A stretch of DNA of 64,000 nucleotides from Ceratotherium simum simum (lineage: Eukaryota; Chordata; Mammalia; Perissodactyla; Rhinocerotidae): NCBI RefSeq assembly GCF_000283155.1, contig NW_004454177.1, positions 4,191,468 to 4,255,467 on the forward strand, read 5' to 3'. This document shows positions 53,906 through 64,000 of this stretch, one piece after another (within the stretch, counting starts at the first letter, position 1; each line of letters opens with the position of its first letter). The position numbers were made by a program, and so were the translations under genes. The notes under the pieces are model-generated. The model was not told where the DNA came from, made no database searches, and saw only the letters and a list, made by a program, of their open reading frames with translations.

Positions 53906-55269
53906 TAACCCCAAGGCCCACAGGCCTAGGACGGGGCTTGCATGCGCTGCTGAGGAACCTGGGAGCCCACCCCTTGCAGAGAGGCCCAGGCCGGGCTGGG
54001 CAGCGATTCCACCCCAGATCCAATGACTGGGTGGGGAGGGAAGGAGGAGGGAGGAGGCGAAGGCAGGAGAGGAAAGAGAATGACTCATCTTCAGAGACAC
54101 ATGGCAAGGGGAGAGGAAAATGCAGGTCAGCAGCTTCTCGACCTTTCCTTTGTGTGGGGACACATGCTCCAGCCCCAGCGAGCAGGGGGTGGCGATTAGG
54201 TACTTCCAGAGGCGGGGAAAACGTTTGCTTGGGCCCATGAGCAATAACGAGAGAGGTGTCTCAGGCACAGAGAGAAGGTATGTTGTCCACCCCTCCTCGC
54301 CCCCAGCCTCTGCCACTGCCCCCTCGTCCCCAAGCTCCGCAACAGTGGCTGTCCCCACCCCGCCGGCTGTGTGCAGCTCTGAAGCCGGGACAGAAGAATG
54401 CCCTGGAAAGAGAGTGGTCTCCTCTGAGATGGACAATGTAAAAGCAAAGGAATCTTCCTTTTCAAAAGGCAAAGGGGCAGGATGGCCCAGGTCAGAGGAC
54501 ACGGACTCGCTGCCCCCAGCCCAAAGCGCCAGGCTGAGGCCAGAGGCAGGGGCATCTGGGACCTCAGCGAAGCATGCCTGGGGGAAATTCTCAGAAATCC
54601 TTTTCGACACTTGTAGAAGTCGGGCCCACAAAGGGGAGAGGGTGGACCCTGGAGCAGATTGTAAATAGGGGAGGGTCCACTTGGGGGTGAGACTCTGTAA
54701 GGGGCTGATTGAGGCAGTGTGGCCTCGCGGCTCTGGATAGTGTGACCTGACTCACTGAAGCAATTCCCCTGTCCCCAAACAAGAAACCTGGAGGGGAGGG
54801 GCAGGCTCTGAGCCTAATGGGGAAATGGTCCCAAGGCTGCAGAACCACAAGTGCTAATGGATGTGGACCTCCCTCCGGGTCATCACCCAGAGCTTCTCTG
54901 TAGCAAGTCTGGCTTTTAACTTCTTGCTGACCAGATCTCCCCTGTGCTTCTATAACCTTTTCTCCTTCACATGGGGCTTAGTTTATAGTTCCTGAGAGGG
55001 TCTGAGTCAGTCTGCCACCAGATGCCCTTGCTCCCACCCCGCTAGTATACACCCAAGATCAAGCATGCTAGGCTGGGTCATGCCGCAAAGGGAGGGATCA
55101 GAATCTCAACCCTCTGAGCTGCCAGGGCCTTTCAGGAGCTGCTGAGCAAATGGCTGAGGACCCAGGGCCAGAGTCCAGGGCTATTCATGGATCTCTCCAT
55201 TTCTCTGGATTCTTCAAGGTGTGGTCATTAACGTCAGGGCCCAGGTTAAGAATGGTGGCTACGCGGATG
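53906..55269. other. Unassigned GC-rich DNA
   Basis: Open frames of 182-245 codons on both strands but no domain. Purine tract with G-runs at 54026-54062. No repeat or exon recognised. Confidence 0.4.
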
Positions 55270-55385
55270 GGGAAAGCACAGACTTCAGTGAGTTGCACCA
55301 CCTCGCTGAGCCTTGGTTTCCTGATCCCAAAATGGGGACAGAAAGACCAAGCTCAGTAGCACCTCAACAGGATTAAGTAAGGTTA
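55270..55385 (+). mobile_element. MIR SINE fragment
   Basis: Sense MIR: cacctcgctgagccttggtt, tcctgatcccaaaatgggga. Confidence 0.75.
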
Positions 55386-55464
55386 AGTATTCCAAAATAC
55401 AGTAGCTCATATTATGAACTAAATTCTATCATAGTTTGTTTTTAATCCTCACATTTTAATCCCC

Positions 55465-55690
55465 ACATTTGTAAAGTGTTTTATTGTTTAAGAAACACTT
55501 TCACATTGATGATCTCATTTGATCCTTATAACAATCTTATAAGTACACTGGACCCATACTACTAGCCCCATTTTACAGATGAGATAACAGAGGCCCTAAA
55601 GGGTAAAAGAAATTTGCAAATGCCACAGGACCTCATGAGTATGCAAAATCAGAATTAAAACCTCCTGACTCCTAGTCTGAATTTTTCCCA
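55465..55690 (-). mobile_element. MIR SINE (near full length)
   Basis: Antisense MIR: aaacactttcacattgatga, tctcatttgatccttataac, cattttacagatgagataac, ttaaaacctcctgactccta. Confidence 0.9.
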
Positions 55691-56149
55691 ACTAGACTTC
55701 CACTTTGCCATGCAAATCCCTGCCTCCTGGGATCCACTGGGCTCAGTGTGTGACCCAGCAGCATAAAGAACTTCAAAGGCTTTGTGGAGGCTTCAGGAGC
55801 CGAGGCCCATCTCTTCAGCTGAAGGAAATGGTCTGGGGGTAACACAGCTGAAGGTCTTCAGGTGACACACACACCTGGGAGATGTGGATGAGACTACAGA
55901 CAGCACTGGGGCTGGGGCAAAGAATTTTGCCCAAAGAAGTTTGGAAGGGAGGTTCACAAGAGTAGAAAGGAGGAGGATAACACCCATTGGAGGAGAAGAT
56001 AGTAACACTAGGCTCTCCTCCCAGCCTCCCGGGTGGGAGGTCCTTATAAAACAGATGACTAGTGGGTAGGACCCAAGAATGGGCTTGAGCATTGGTTCTT
56101 CCCATAGCAGAAATTGGAAAGTGAATTAAATCCTTCCTGCAAAATGCAA
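55691..56149. other. Unassigned DNA
   Basis: Unique; nothing recognised. Confidence 0.4.
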
Positions 56150-56575
56150 AAATGTTTATCATCAGTTTGTGGGGGTCAGGAATTTGAGAGCTTGGTGGGA
56201 TGATTCTGGCTCAAGTTCCCTCACATAAATACAGCCAAGATGTCGGCTGGGGGACGGGCATCTGAAGGCCTGACTGGTACCAAAAGACCCACTTGCAGGG
56301 TGGCTCACCCACGCGGCTCTGGGCAGGAGGCCTCAGTTCCTCACCACATGGGCTTCCTATAGGGTGGCTTGAGTGTCTTCATGACATGGCAGCTGCTTCC
56401 CCAGAGCCAGGAGGAAGCCACAACACTTTTTGTGACCTAGTCCCTGGAGTCACATACCATCGCTTCGGCCTTATTCTATTTGTCAGAAGCGAATCTCTAA
56501 GTCACTTAAGGCAGGACAATTAGGCTCCACCTTTTTAAAGGGAGCATCAAAGAATTTGTGGACATATTTGAAACC
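56150..56575 (-). mobile_element. MaLR-type LTR (MLT1C/D-like)
   Basis: Plus strand: ttgtgggggtcaggaatttg, 'cagccaagatgtcggctggg', 'ggaggcctcagttcctcacc', 'cttgagtgtcttcatgacat', ggcagctgcttccccagagc, 'aggaagccacaacacttttt'. It belongs to the same subfamily as the outer LTR at 18370-19349. Confidence 0.8.
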
Positions 56576-57119
56576 ACCACAAAGGATTACAAGCCCTCAG
56601 ACAGGCAGAGTGTGCTCTGAGCAGAGCCAAGAGACGACCTGCAGGTCAGGACAGCACACTGGAGGCCCTCCCAGCAACACCAGGGAGGCCCCTTCCCCAG
56701 CCAGAGTCCTGCCTCCTGCCCTCATCACTGTAATAACTTGGGCTACCCTGGATCAACGGCACCAGATGCCCCAGGGCAGTAGCTGAGATGGAGGAAGGAG
56801 AGAGCTGCCAGGGTGTGGTGGAGGCTGCCTTCACTCAAGCCTGAGCACATGGGGGAAGAAGAGATAGGGTGCTACACATTCCTGGCCCCCTGCTACCCTG
56901 TCTGCAGCCGAGGGGGAGGAGGGCTTCATCACCACGCTGCGTGGGTTACAGGAACACGTCTGGGTACACCCCTGACAATCATCATGGGTCTGGAAAGGAG
57001 ACTGCCTTTCCCTGAGTCCTGGCTGGTCGAGGGGCAAAACTCAGGTTGTAGAGGTCAAGGCTGCCTTGCCCAGCTCCCCTTCTAAGAAACCTGCCCACTC
57101 CCAATCCGAAGAAGGCAGC
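56576..57119. other. Unassigned DNA
   Basis: Unique; nothing recognised. Confidence 0.4.
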
Positions 57120-57640
57120 ATCAGGCACCACCTACCCCTGCTGCTGGCCTCATACAGTTGGATCAAAAGTGGACACCTGACCCAGCAGGAGACAAGTCAC
57201 TGGCTGGCTAACAGCCAATCAGATACTCTCTCTTAAGATTTTGGCACTAAGGGGCGGAGCCTGAGAGTCAGTGTGGGGCTGGGCCTGGAGCTGGAGGTCA
57301 GGCTGTCAGGGCCGGCTGGGGGGAGGCTGCAGCAGCTGTTTTAGGACCATGTGCTGATGAGCAAGAGAAGAAAGCTGACCTGCAGAGTAAGACAGGAAAA
57401 CGGAGCACAGAGAGCAGCAGGGACGAGACCCGCATGGCGTCAGAGCAGGAAACAGGCAGGGAGGGCAGTTTGCTGGGTTCCTGGGCATCTCTCAGCTCTC
57501 CCGAGGCCCGGATGATCTTCTGGCCGCTGGTCCCATGAGGTGCTCTTGCATCCTTATGATAAATCCCCTGTTCCTTAAGTGAGCTTGAGTGGTTTCTTTC
57601 TAGGCAGTCAGATGATCCTGCCTAAGACCCAAAGGAGGTG
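57120..57640 (+). mobile_element. Old LTR-like interspersed repeat, copy 3 of 3
   Basis: Sense copy of the family at 5325 and 37545: near the left 'gtggacacctgacccagcag' and agccaatcagatactctctc, at the right 'gataaatcccctgttcctta', agtgagcttgagtggtttct and 'cagatgatcctgcctaagac'. The AATAAA-like gataaa followed by the terminal block resembles an LTR R/U5 region. Confidence 0.55.
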
Positions 57641-57925
57641 GAGGAGATGGAGGGACCACGGCCTCATTGCAACACTGCCAGGAAAGACTTTGGGTAAGTG
57701 CCACACTCACACACACACTCCTTAAGCCCAGAGAGTCCAGAGGAGCAAAAGGTGACACGGACTCAACTCGCACTGACGTTTTCTTCTGGCACCGCCATCT
57801 CCGTTCCTCCTTATCTCCCTGTAACTGGTTCCCAGCAGAGATGAGAAATAAAAGTCTGACGCCACGGCAGATGATTCCCCTCTCAATCCCCCCAGGCAGA
57901 GGCGAGCAGGAGAGACAACGCATTT

Positions 57926-58482
57926 GTTTTTTTTTTTAATTTTTTGTTTATTGCAGTGACATTGGTTTATAACATTGCATAAATTCCAGGTGTACATCAT
58001 TATACTTCTATTTCTGCATAGATTACATCATGTTCACCACCCAAATACTAATTACAACCCGTCACCACACACATGTGCCGAATTATCCCTTTCGCCCTCC
58101 TCCCTCCCCCCTTCCCCTCTGGTAACCACCAATCCAATCTCTGTCTCTGTGTGTTTGTTTATTGTTGTTATTATCTACTACTTAATGAAGGAAATCATAC
58201 GGTATTTGACCTTCTCCCTCTGACTTATTTCACTTTGCATAATACCCTCAATGTCCATCCATGTTGTCACAAATGGCTGGATTTCATCGTTTCTTATGGT
58301 TGAGTGGTATTCCATTGTATATATATACCACATCTTCTTTATCCATTCGTCCCTTGATGGGCACCTAGGTTGCTTCCAAGTATTGGCTATTGTGAATAAC
58401 GCTGCAATGAACACAGGGGTGCCTGTATCTTTACGCATTGGTGTTTTCAAGTTCTTTGGATAAATACCCAGCAGTGGAATTT
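57926..58482 (-). mobile_element. 5'-truncated L1 LINE 3' end
   Basis: Starts with a poly-T at 57926-57938 (its poly-A tail). The minus strand then carries the 3' UTR and the ORF2 C-terminus: 58178-58450 encodes an open stretch including WIKKMWYIYTMEYHS and FVTTWMDIEGIMQSEISQ, the standard L1 ORF2 end. The undisrupted frame suggests a younger copy than the other L1s here. Confidence 0.95.
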
Positions 58483-58734
58483 AAAGAAAGGGCAGCCCCA
58501 AGGATGCTGGCGGGCGGCGTTGGCCTGAGCGGTGATGCTACAGCCAGTGTGAAGGAAAGGGGAGGCAGAGGGGCTGGATGGAGAGCATGACGATGCTATT
58601 TCATTCTTCCATGGGCTCCTCTTGCCCTGTGAGATTGCATCATTCGGTTTTAAAGCCGTATGAATTCCTACAATGGTAACCATACCCATCTTCAAATGCG
58701 AGTTCAGTAGAACGGACTTTTGAATTATTCATCA

Positions 58735-58985
58735 GTTCATTCAACAAATATTTGTTGAGTGCTTTCTATATGCCAGGCCCTGCACTGGGTACAAACTGGA
58801 AACCAGCCCAATCCCTGAGCTCAGGGAGCTCACAGGCCAGCGGTGGTGGTGAGACATGGAGAGCACTCGCTAAAAGACACGCAGGAAAGAGCCTGTAGTA
58901 GCTCCTGGGAAAGATGATCAGGCCTAGAAGAAGGGGCAGGATTTCACATGGAGAGAAGGACATTCTAGATAAGAGAACAGAGGAG
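58735..58985 (-). mobile_element. L2 LINE 3' region
   Basis: Antisense L2: ttcaacaaatatttgttgag, tgctttctatatgccaggcc, gagctcagggagctcacagg, 'aggacattctagataagaga'. Confidence 0.9.
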
Positions 58986-59027
58986 GCAGCAGGCTGTGCT
59001 GGGAAAAAAACACTTGAGAATGATCCA

Positions 59028-59135
59028 GGAAGCCTGGGTTGTAGTTCTAGCTCTGTCATTAACTCAGAAAATCCCCTTCCCCTCTCTGGGCCTCAGTTTC
59101 CCATCTGTCACGGAGGAGGTTGACTCAGCAGCTTT
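59028..59135 (+). mobile_element. MIR SINE fragment
   Basis: Sense MIR: agttctagctctgtcattaa, ctctctgggcctcagtttcc, catctgtcacggagg. Confidence 0.85.
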
Positions 59136-59769
59136 GGCATTCGAGAGTGTACGGGGGCAGGTGCTGGGGAAGGGGATGGTCGGGGATTGGAGTTTTTACA
59201 CAGTTTGCTATCGTTCAGTGGTTTCCTAGGCAGCTTGCCTGGGCCAGATGGGCAACTGCCCGAGACCAGGCCAGGGGAGCCCGATCTGGTAAGACTCAGC
59301 CTCATCCCTCCTTCTGTGAGCACATTGTTAGTCCAACAAGGGGAGGACCCTGGGTTCCAGCCCTCAGACAGGGGTCCAGGAGTGAAGCTGCAGTCTGCCC
59401 TGTGACTGAGAACCTTAAATACTTTGGCAACGTCCAGGGCGCCCTCAAGGAGGACATCCTTATTTCTACCCTGCTCACATGGGTTTGAAAGAAAAAGACA
59501 CCAATAGGCTGCTTTACCAGGTTCCAACCTGGTAATCAGCCTCCCAGGATGGCTTTATTGTTCTGTTCCAAAGTGTTCTTCTCAGCAAAGGGGCCAATAA
59601 ACTTTGTGATTATGTTAATCTGCAATTTCCCTGAAATGGTTTGACTTCAGCCTCCTTAGGGAAAGAGACTGACCACCTTAGGGAAACAGAGACAGGATGA
59701 ACCTGTCACTTATACTAGGAACAGAGAATATCCCAGCATGATAGGTACTGAGGGTGCCTTCAAGAAAAA
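59136..59769. other. Unassigned DNA
   Basis: Unique; 59560-59700 is moderately A/T-rich. Nothing recognised. Confidence 0.4.
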
Positions 59770-59935
59770 TAAGACTAGAGCCATCGGCCGAGGTCAGATC
59801 ATGGAAGATCTTACATGCTGGGCCAAGGAGTTAGATTTCAGAGTGGAGGAGTGGCTGATGGGAGATGAGCTTAGAAAAATATCCTGACAGCAATGAGTGA
59901 CATGGACCAGTGTCAGGGGACAGGAGGGGGCTCAT
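59770..59935 (-). mobile_element. L2 LINE fragment
   Basis: Antisense L2: gtcagatcatggaagatctt, acatgctgggccaaggagtt, agatttcagagtgg, tgagtgacatggaccagtgt. Confidence 0.75.
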
Positions 59936-61084
59936 AGCAGCTGGGAGAACACTTGGGCAGGAGCCTGAACCAGGCAGAGACAGTGGGAGTGGAAAGGAGC
60001 AGGAGCAGGCAGATGGGAGAGATTATGCAGGAGGGCAACCCACAGGACTTGGCCACTGCAGTGGGAAGCCAAGGAGAAGGAGGAAAGGGGCAGAAACCTG
60101 AGAAAGTTCCAGCTTTCCTCCCCAGCACAGATCCAACAAATCACACACCTAAAATCGCAAAATACCGTAAGACTATGTCTACACAGCACCAAATACCCAA
60201 GACTTGAAACATTCAGAAAGCCCCCAGATGCCATCCGGCCCCATATATCTGGAAAGCGATTCTGCTGTTTGTCTAGATGCTTGCAAAGAGCATGGGAGTA
60301 ACGGGGCTTCTCTGCCCCCTTTGGTCCCCCCAAAGCACTCTGTGGGGAGACAGCAAAGATCCAAGGTGCTGGGCGAAAGGGGAGCCAAGCCCCCTGCTCT
60401 CATCAGAAGCCACGTCAGTATTTTTAGCGCCGCAATCAACAGCGGGGCCCGCCTCTGGATCGGCTCAGGCAGCCTGGGCCGAGAAGGGCTGTTAAAAATG
60501 GAACAGCACACACTGCAATCAGTGGTGGCGGGCGAGGGGCACCCGGCGGGGCAGCAGCTGTGGCATCTGAAGCTACTGGCCCTCAAGCTGGCAGAGGGGA
60601 GCTGGCAGAGGGAGAGGGGTAGCAGCCTCCCAGAGCATGCTGGGGCTCTGAGGTCATGCTGTCCTTTACCCTCATGTCCCATACCCGTGACACCCCAAAG
60701 CATCCAGGAGTCTGGCCCCTGCCCCAAAGCACTGCCCACACCTGCTCCTTATGTGCCAGACACCCCACCTTTAGCATCGGCACCCTGCCATTTCCCAGCA
60801 GGCTGCTCTGTAATGGCCAACTCTGGGTGCCTGGGGAGCCTTGGGTGAAAGGGGGAAGGATGATAGACAGCGCTGCCTGAGGCTGGAGGATGGTGAGCAC
60901 CAAGGGAGCTGGACAGGGCAGGGCGCAGAGGGCCTATCCTGCCCGCTGAAATGGGGAACCAAATGCCTCCTCTGCTGCCCCCACTTCCCTGTTCGGGTAG
61001 GAAGCACAGCCGCACTGAGATCCCCCGGCCAGGGCTGTGTACCTTACAGGGTGGGGATAAGCAGGCTGGGACAGGGCACATTTA
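59936..61084. other. Unassigned DNA around the candidate element
   Basis: No repeat or exon recognised outside 60400-60575. Open frames of 186-214 codons lack recognisable domains. Confidence 0.4.
60400..60575. promoter_or_regulatory. Candidate conserved element (MEF2-like sites plus E-box)
   Basis: gtatttttagc (60418-60428) and gttaaaaatgg (60491-60501) are MEF2-like, and cagctg (60555-60560) is an E-box; cgcaatcaac (60431-60440) adds a homeodomain-like word. High-complexity block in otherwise GC-rich unique DNA. Motif inference only. Confidence 0.42.
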
Positions 61085-61215
61085 CCACACTGAGACCCAG
61101 GCGGCCTGGGTTTTGAGCTATTTCTACCAGTCTGTGATAGCTTTGGGGCCTCCGGCAAGCGACCTCCCCTCTCTGACCTCCATGGCTTTATCTGTAAAAT
61201 GACAAGGCTGGAGAA
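61085..61215 (+). mobile_element. MIR SINE
   Basis: Sense MIR: cctgggttttgagctatttc, taccagtctgtgatagcttt, ggctttatctgtaaaatgac. Confidence 0.8.
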
Positions 61216-61494
61216 GGGCACAGACATCCCAGACTCTCTGAGCCACCAGCAGGCTGGGTGCAGAGTGACGGATGCTTCAGAGGCCCTGGTCATACGCCCG
61301 CCTCCATCCAGAGCAGAGGACTGCTAGCTGAGGCAGAGCGTGGCCCCACTGCTCCCGGCACTCCCTGCCAGAGCGGGAGCCCAGAGGATGGGCTGACCTG
61401 GGAGGGTTTGGGCATCATTATCCTGCCCAACCAGGAGCTGAGAGGGCTCTGTAGGGGTGGGGAGAGGACAAGGAGATGGGTAGGGAACCCAGGA

Positions 61495-61575
61495 CACCAG
61501 AGTTATCAAAGTAGAAGGGACTTCAAAGGCCATGCTGTCCCATACCCTCATTTCACAAACAATGGAGCTAAAGTG
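61495..61575 (-). mobile_element. MIR3-like SINE fragment
   Basis: aaagtagaagggacttcaaa, ccctcatttcacaaacaatg; antisense MIR3 centre. Confidence 0.5.
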
Positions 61576-62969
61576 AGTGGAAAGGCAGTGGGCACCGGGG
61601 ACCCAGGTGGACATGTGCCAGCGTGGAGGCATGCATGGGACATCCGAAGGCAGGAGCCTTCGCCTGGATCTCGAGTCCTTCAGGTGCCCCTGCCATAGGA
61701 TCTCCAGAACCCCGATTCACCCCAGCTGAGCCTCAGCCTCATAGACGGGGCTTTGCAGCCATCTGCCACCCTGCATGTGGGAGGACGGGGGCTGTAGTGT
61801 TTATTGAATTCGTGTAGGAGCATAAATCTGTGTCGACCTGCCTCAGAACAGCATTCAGCTGGCAGACGTGCCGTCTTAGGAAGATGCTTCGCTGCCTGTC
61901 CCAGAACCCTTTACTCCCAAGCGGGACAGAGTCAGGCCTGACCGGCTGGGCACCTCATTTGAGGAGGCACCTTGACAGGTCATTCCTTCCATCCCCCTGC
62001 CTCACTCCCCTGGCCACAACGATGCCAAGTCAGCATCTCCTTAATGGCATGCCCTGGACAGATGTGCTCCATAGCTGGTTGGCCCTGCAGATGTTCAGCA
62101 GCTGGAGGAGTCCCCACCAGGCATGGGAAGCATCCTGCTGCCTTCCTTGCCAGGACCAAGCTGAGCCTGTGCTCCTGGAGCCAGTGGTAGGAGAAACACT
62201 CCAGTTCTCCCCGCCTGTCTCTGTGATGCCCTGCAGGCATCACATCCTCCCACCTGGAAGGTGGGTACCCACACCCAGGGTGTGCAGACTAGAGCACCCC
62301 AAGGCTGGCATATGGCAGAGCCACGTACGTCACCATGGTGTGGGTTGGCGGAGCATCTCGTGTTTCCTCAACACCTCAGAAGGCGGGATGAGAATCTGCC
62401 GTCTGACAGCCTCAGGCCTCACAGCCTGCTGCAGGCTCAGTCGCACACCTCGCACTGCAGATGGCTGGGCGGAGTCAGGGGGAGCGGGCGATATGCTCTC
62501 TCGCTGCTGCCGCTGCTGCTCAGCCTGGAGATCCAGCGACGCCCGCCTCTCTAAGCAGCAGGACAAGAGTGGAGTCTGGCCTGCTGGGCAGTGGCAGGCT
62601 TGGCCACTGCCCTCTCTGAGTCTGGGGAAGCTCTCTGCTGAGGGCTCAAAGCCCCCCAAAAGCTACTGTCTCTGGGGGACCAAGAGAGGGGCTGGTTGGG
62701 CCTCAGTAGAGGGTAGAAAGAAGAAAACTATATGAAGAAGAGGAGCAAGAAGATCTGGGTCTCACCAGAAACAGCCAAGGGAACAGTGACTTCTCCCAAG
62801 AGGCAGGAGGAACCTCCACACTCCAAGCTAAGGATGCATTCAGAGCTGAAAGAGGGGGGACCCCAGGAGGGGCAGGGCAACACAAAGGAATGGGAAGGAG
62901 AGAGTGGGAAATGGGGGTGGTAACACTGGCCCCCCTCTTTTCTACAGCCACATATCAACTACATGCACT
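61576..62969. other. Unassigned GC-rich DNA
   Basis: Contains the longest gap-free open frame of the window (61830-62735, 301 codons, plus), but its translation has no domain, is W/C/S/P-rich and has no splice or promoter support, so no gene is called. No repeat recognised. Confidence 0.45.
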
Positions 62970-63115
62970 CTTAGTTTTGTCTCATTATTGCCCCACTCCT
63001 AGGAGGAACGAATTACTATCTCTGCTTGATAGATGGGAAAACTGAGGCTCAGACAAGTTGAGTGACTTGGCCACCATCACACAGCTAGCACTGAGACCCA
63101 GAAGGAAACCCCATT
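62970..63115 (-). mobile_element. MIR SINE
   Basis: Antisense MIR: tagatgggaaaactgaggct, cagacaagttgagtgacttg, catcacacagctagcactga. Confidence 0.9.
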
Positions 63116-63474
63116 CCTAATTTGGGCTTGAAATCATCAATGCCCCATAGACCAGACCATGAATTCACGCCATGTATTCCCCAAGAGCCCTGAACAGCAA
63201 CTGCCCACAGCCCAGGCTCACAGACAGCGGGGTAGGCAGTCTCATGTGGTTTCTGTGGGTTAAGAATTGCCCTTTCTCTGCAGTGAAATGCCCTGGAGAG
63301 TGACAGCCCCTTTGGCCATAGCCCTCAGTGTGAAGGCATCTTGAACAGTCTATAGGTCTAAGACAGCAGGAGGGGATCCTGTGCCAGTTCTGGGAGGGGC
63401 CCCCAAATAAATTTCATCAATGTATCATCTTGTTCAGAACAACACAATGGGAAAATCCAGCTGTGTGGACTGAA

Positions 63475-63578
63475 GTCTCCTCCCCCGAGAACCTCAGTGT
63501 CTTCACCTACAAAGTGAGGGGACCAGATTAGGAGATCCCTGAGGCCCCTCCCAGCTCTGACTCTATGATTCTAGACAG
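63475..63578 (+). mobile_element. MIR3-like SINE
   Basis: Sense: acctcagtgtcttcacctac, ccagattaggagatccctga, ggcccctcccagctctgact, ctatgattct. Confidence 0.7.
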
Positions 63579-63869
63579 GAAGAACCACTAGTCAGTGACT
63601 CCATCCCCAACCTCTCCCTCCGGCCTTCTCTGTCTCCGGCTCCATCCTTCCATCTGAGCATCTTTCAGGGTCTGCCTGTGAGACTCTGCCTCCCTCTCTG
63701 TATATTTCTCAAAGTCTCTCTCAGTCTTCCCCTCTATATCCTTGCTTGTGTCTGCCTCTGTCCAATTGAGAGACTGTCCAACTGAGGGTCCTGTGTAGGG
63801 TAACCCTCTATGGACTTGGAGAAGGGAGCACCCACAGTTCTGAAACGCTGGCTAATAACAAATCATCAG

Positions 63870-64000
63870 CTCAGTAGAGAGGATAAAGCGAGTCACTGGT
63901 GCTGTGCAGACACAGTGATAGAGAGAAGGGAGAAGGGACCTGCCTGCTGCCCTCAGGGAGCTCAGTTTTCAATGGTGAAGACAAGATCTATCCAGAAAGT
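63870..64000 (-). mobile_element. L2 LINE fragment running off the window
   Basis: Antisense L2-like cactggtgctgtgcagacac, gctgccctcagggagctcag. The element probably continues past the window end. Confidence 0.55.

Noticed and set aside
61830..62735. 301-codon plus-strand open frame
   Set aside because: No recognisable domain, unusual W/C/S/P composition, no promoter, splice sites or poly-A signal; expected by chance in GC-rich DNA with few stops.

Overview
This is vertebrate genomic DNA, almost certainly from an odd-toed ungulate (horse family most likely; rhinoceros or tapir not excluded). The main evidence is three tRNA-derived SINEs of the equine ERE type, each ending in a poly-A or AT-rich tail and flanked by target-site duplications. 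They sit among standard mammalian repeats (L1, L2, MIR, MaLR-type LTRs, hAT fragments). No bacterial or phage gene, operon, CRISPR array, rRNA or functional tRNA gene is visible.

I could not support any intact protein-coding gene. The longest open frames (240-300 codons) lie in GC-rich unique DNA, have low-complexity P/S/G/R-rich translations and match no family I recognise. The only convincing coding signals are relics of transposons: L1 ORF2 at 22593-24673 and 58178-58450, and an L2 reverse-transcriptase motif near 11515-11560. One short peptide-like stretch at 1660-1790 is kept as an unproven exon or pseudogene candidate. The window therefore reads as intergenic or intronic DNA.

Layout. 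1-11.2 kb: mostly unique sequence with scattered MIR/L2, an ERE SINE inside an old L1 (8.7-9.3 kb) and an old LTR-like repeat (5.3-5.8 kb). 11.2-14.1 kb: L2 and L1 layers, including an L2 lodged inside an L1. 14.4-14.76 kb: a strong candidate conserved regulatory element, then a G-quadruplex motif and a 36-37 bp minisatellite (14,939-15,705) that contains the only assembly gap (15,276-15,595). 16.0-20.0 kb: a multi-layer L1 block with an LTR nested inside another LTR. 20.46-20.77 kb: compound tetranucleotide microsatellite. 21.9-24.7 kb: class I ERV-type solo LTR, then an L1 3' end and a 5'-truncated L1. 25-49 kb: GC-richer, gene-like composition but no gene; dense MIR/L2, one MaLR LTR, a near-consensus ERE1 SINE inside a MIR, and several candidate regulatory blocks. 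49.9-58.5 kb: three LTR-type repeats, an L1/L2 pair and a fairly young L1 3' end. 58.7-64 kb: L2/MIR and unique DNA.

Repeat names were assigned by reading against remembered consensus sequences, so subfamily names are approximate and boundaries are good to about 10-30 bp unless a duplication is given. Regulatory elements are inferred from composition and motif clusters only; no alignment was possible.
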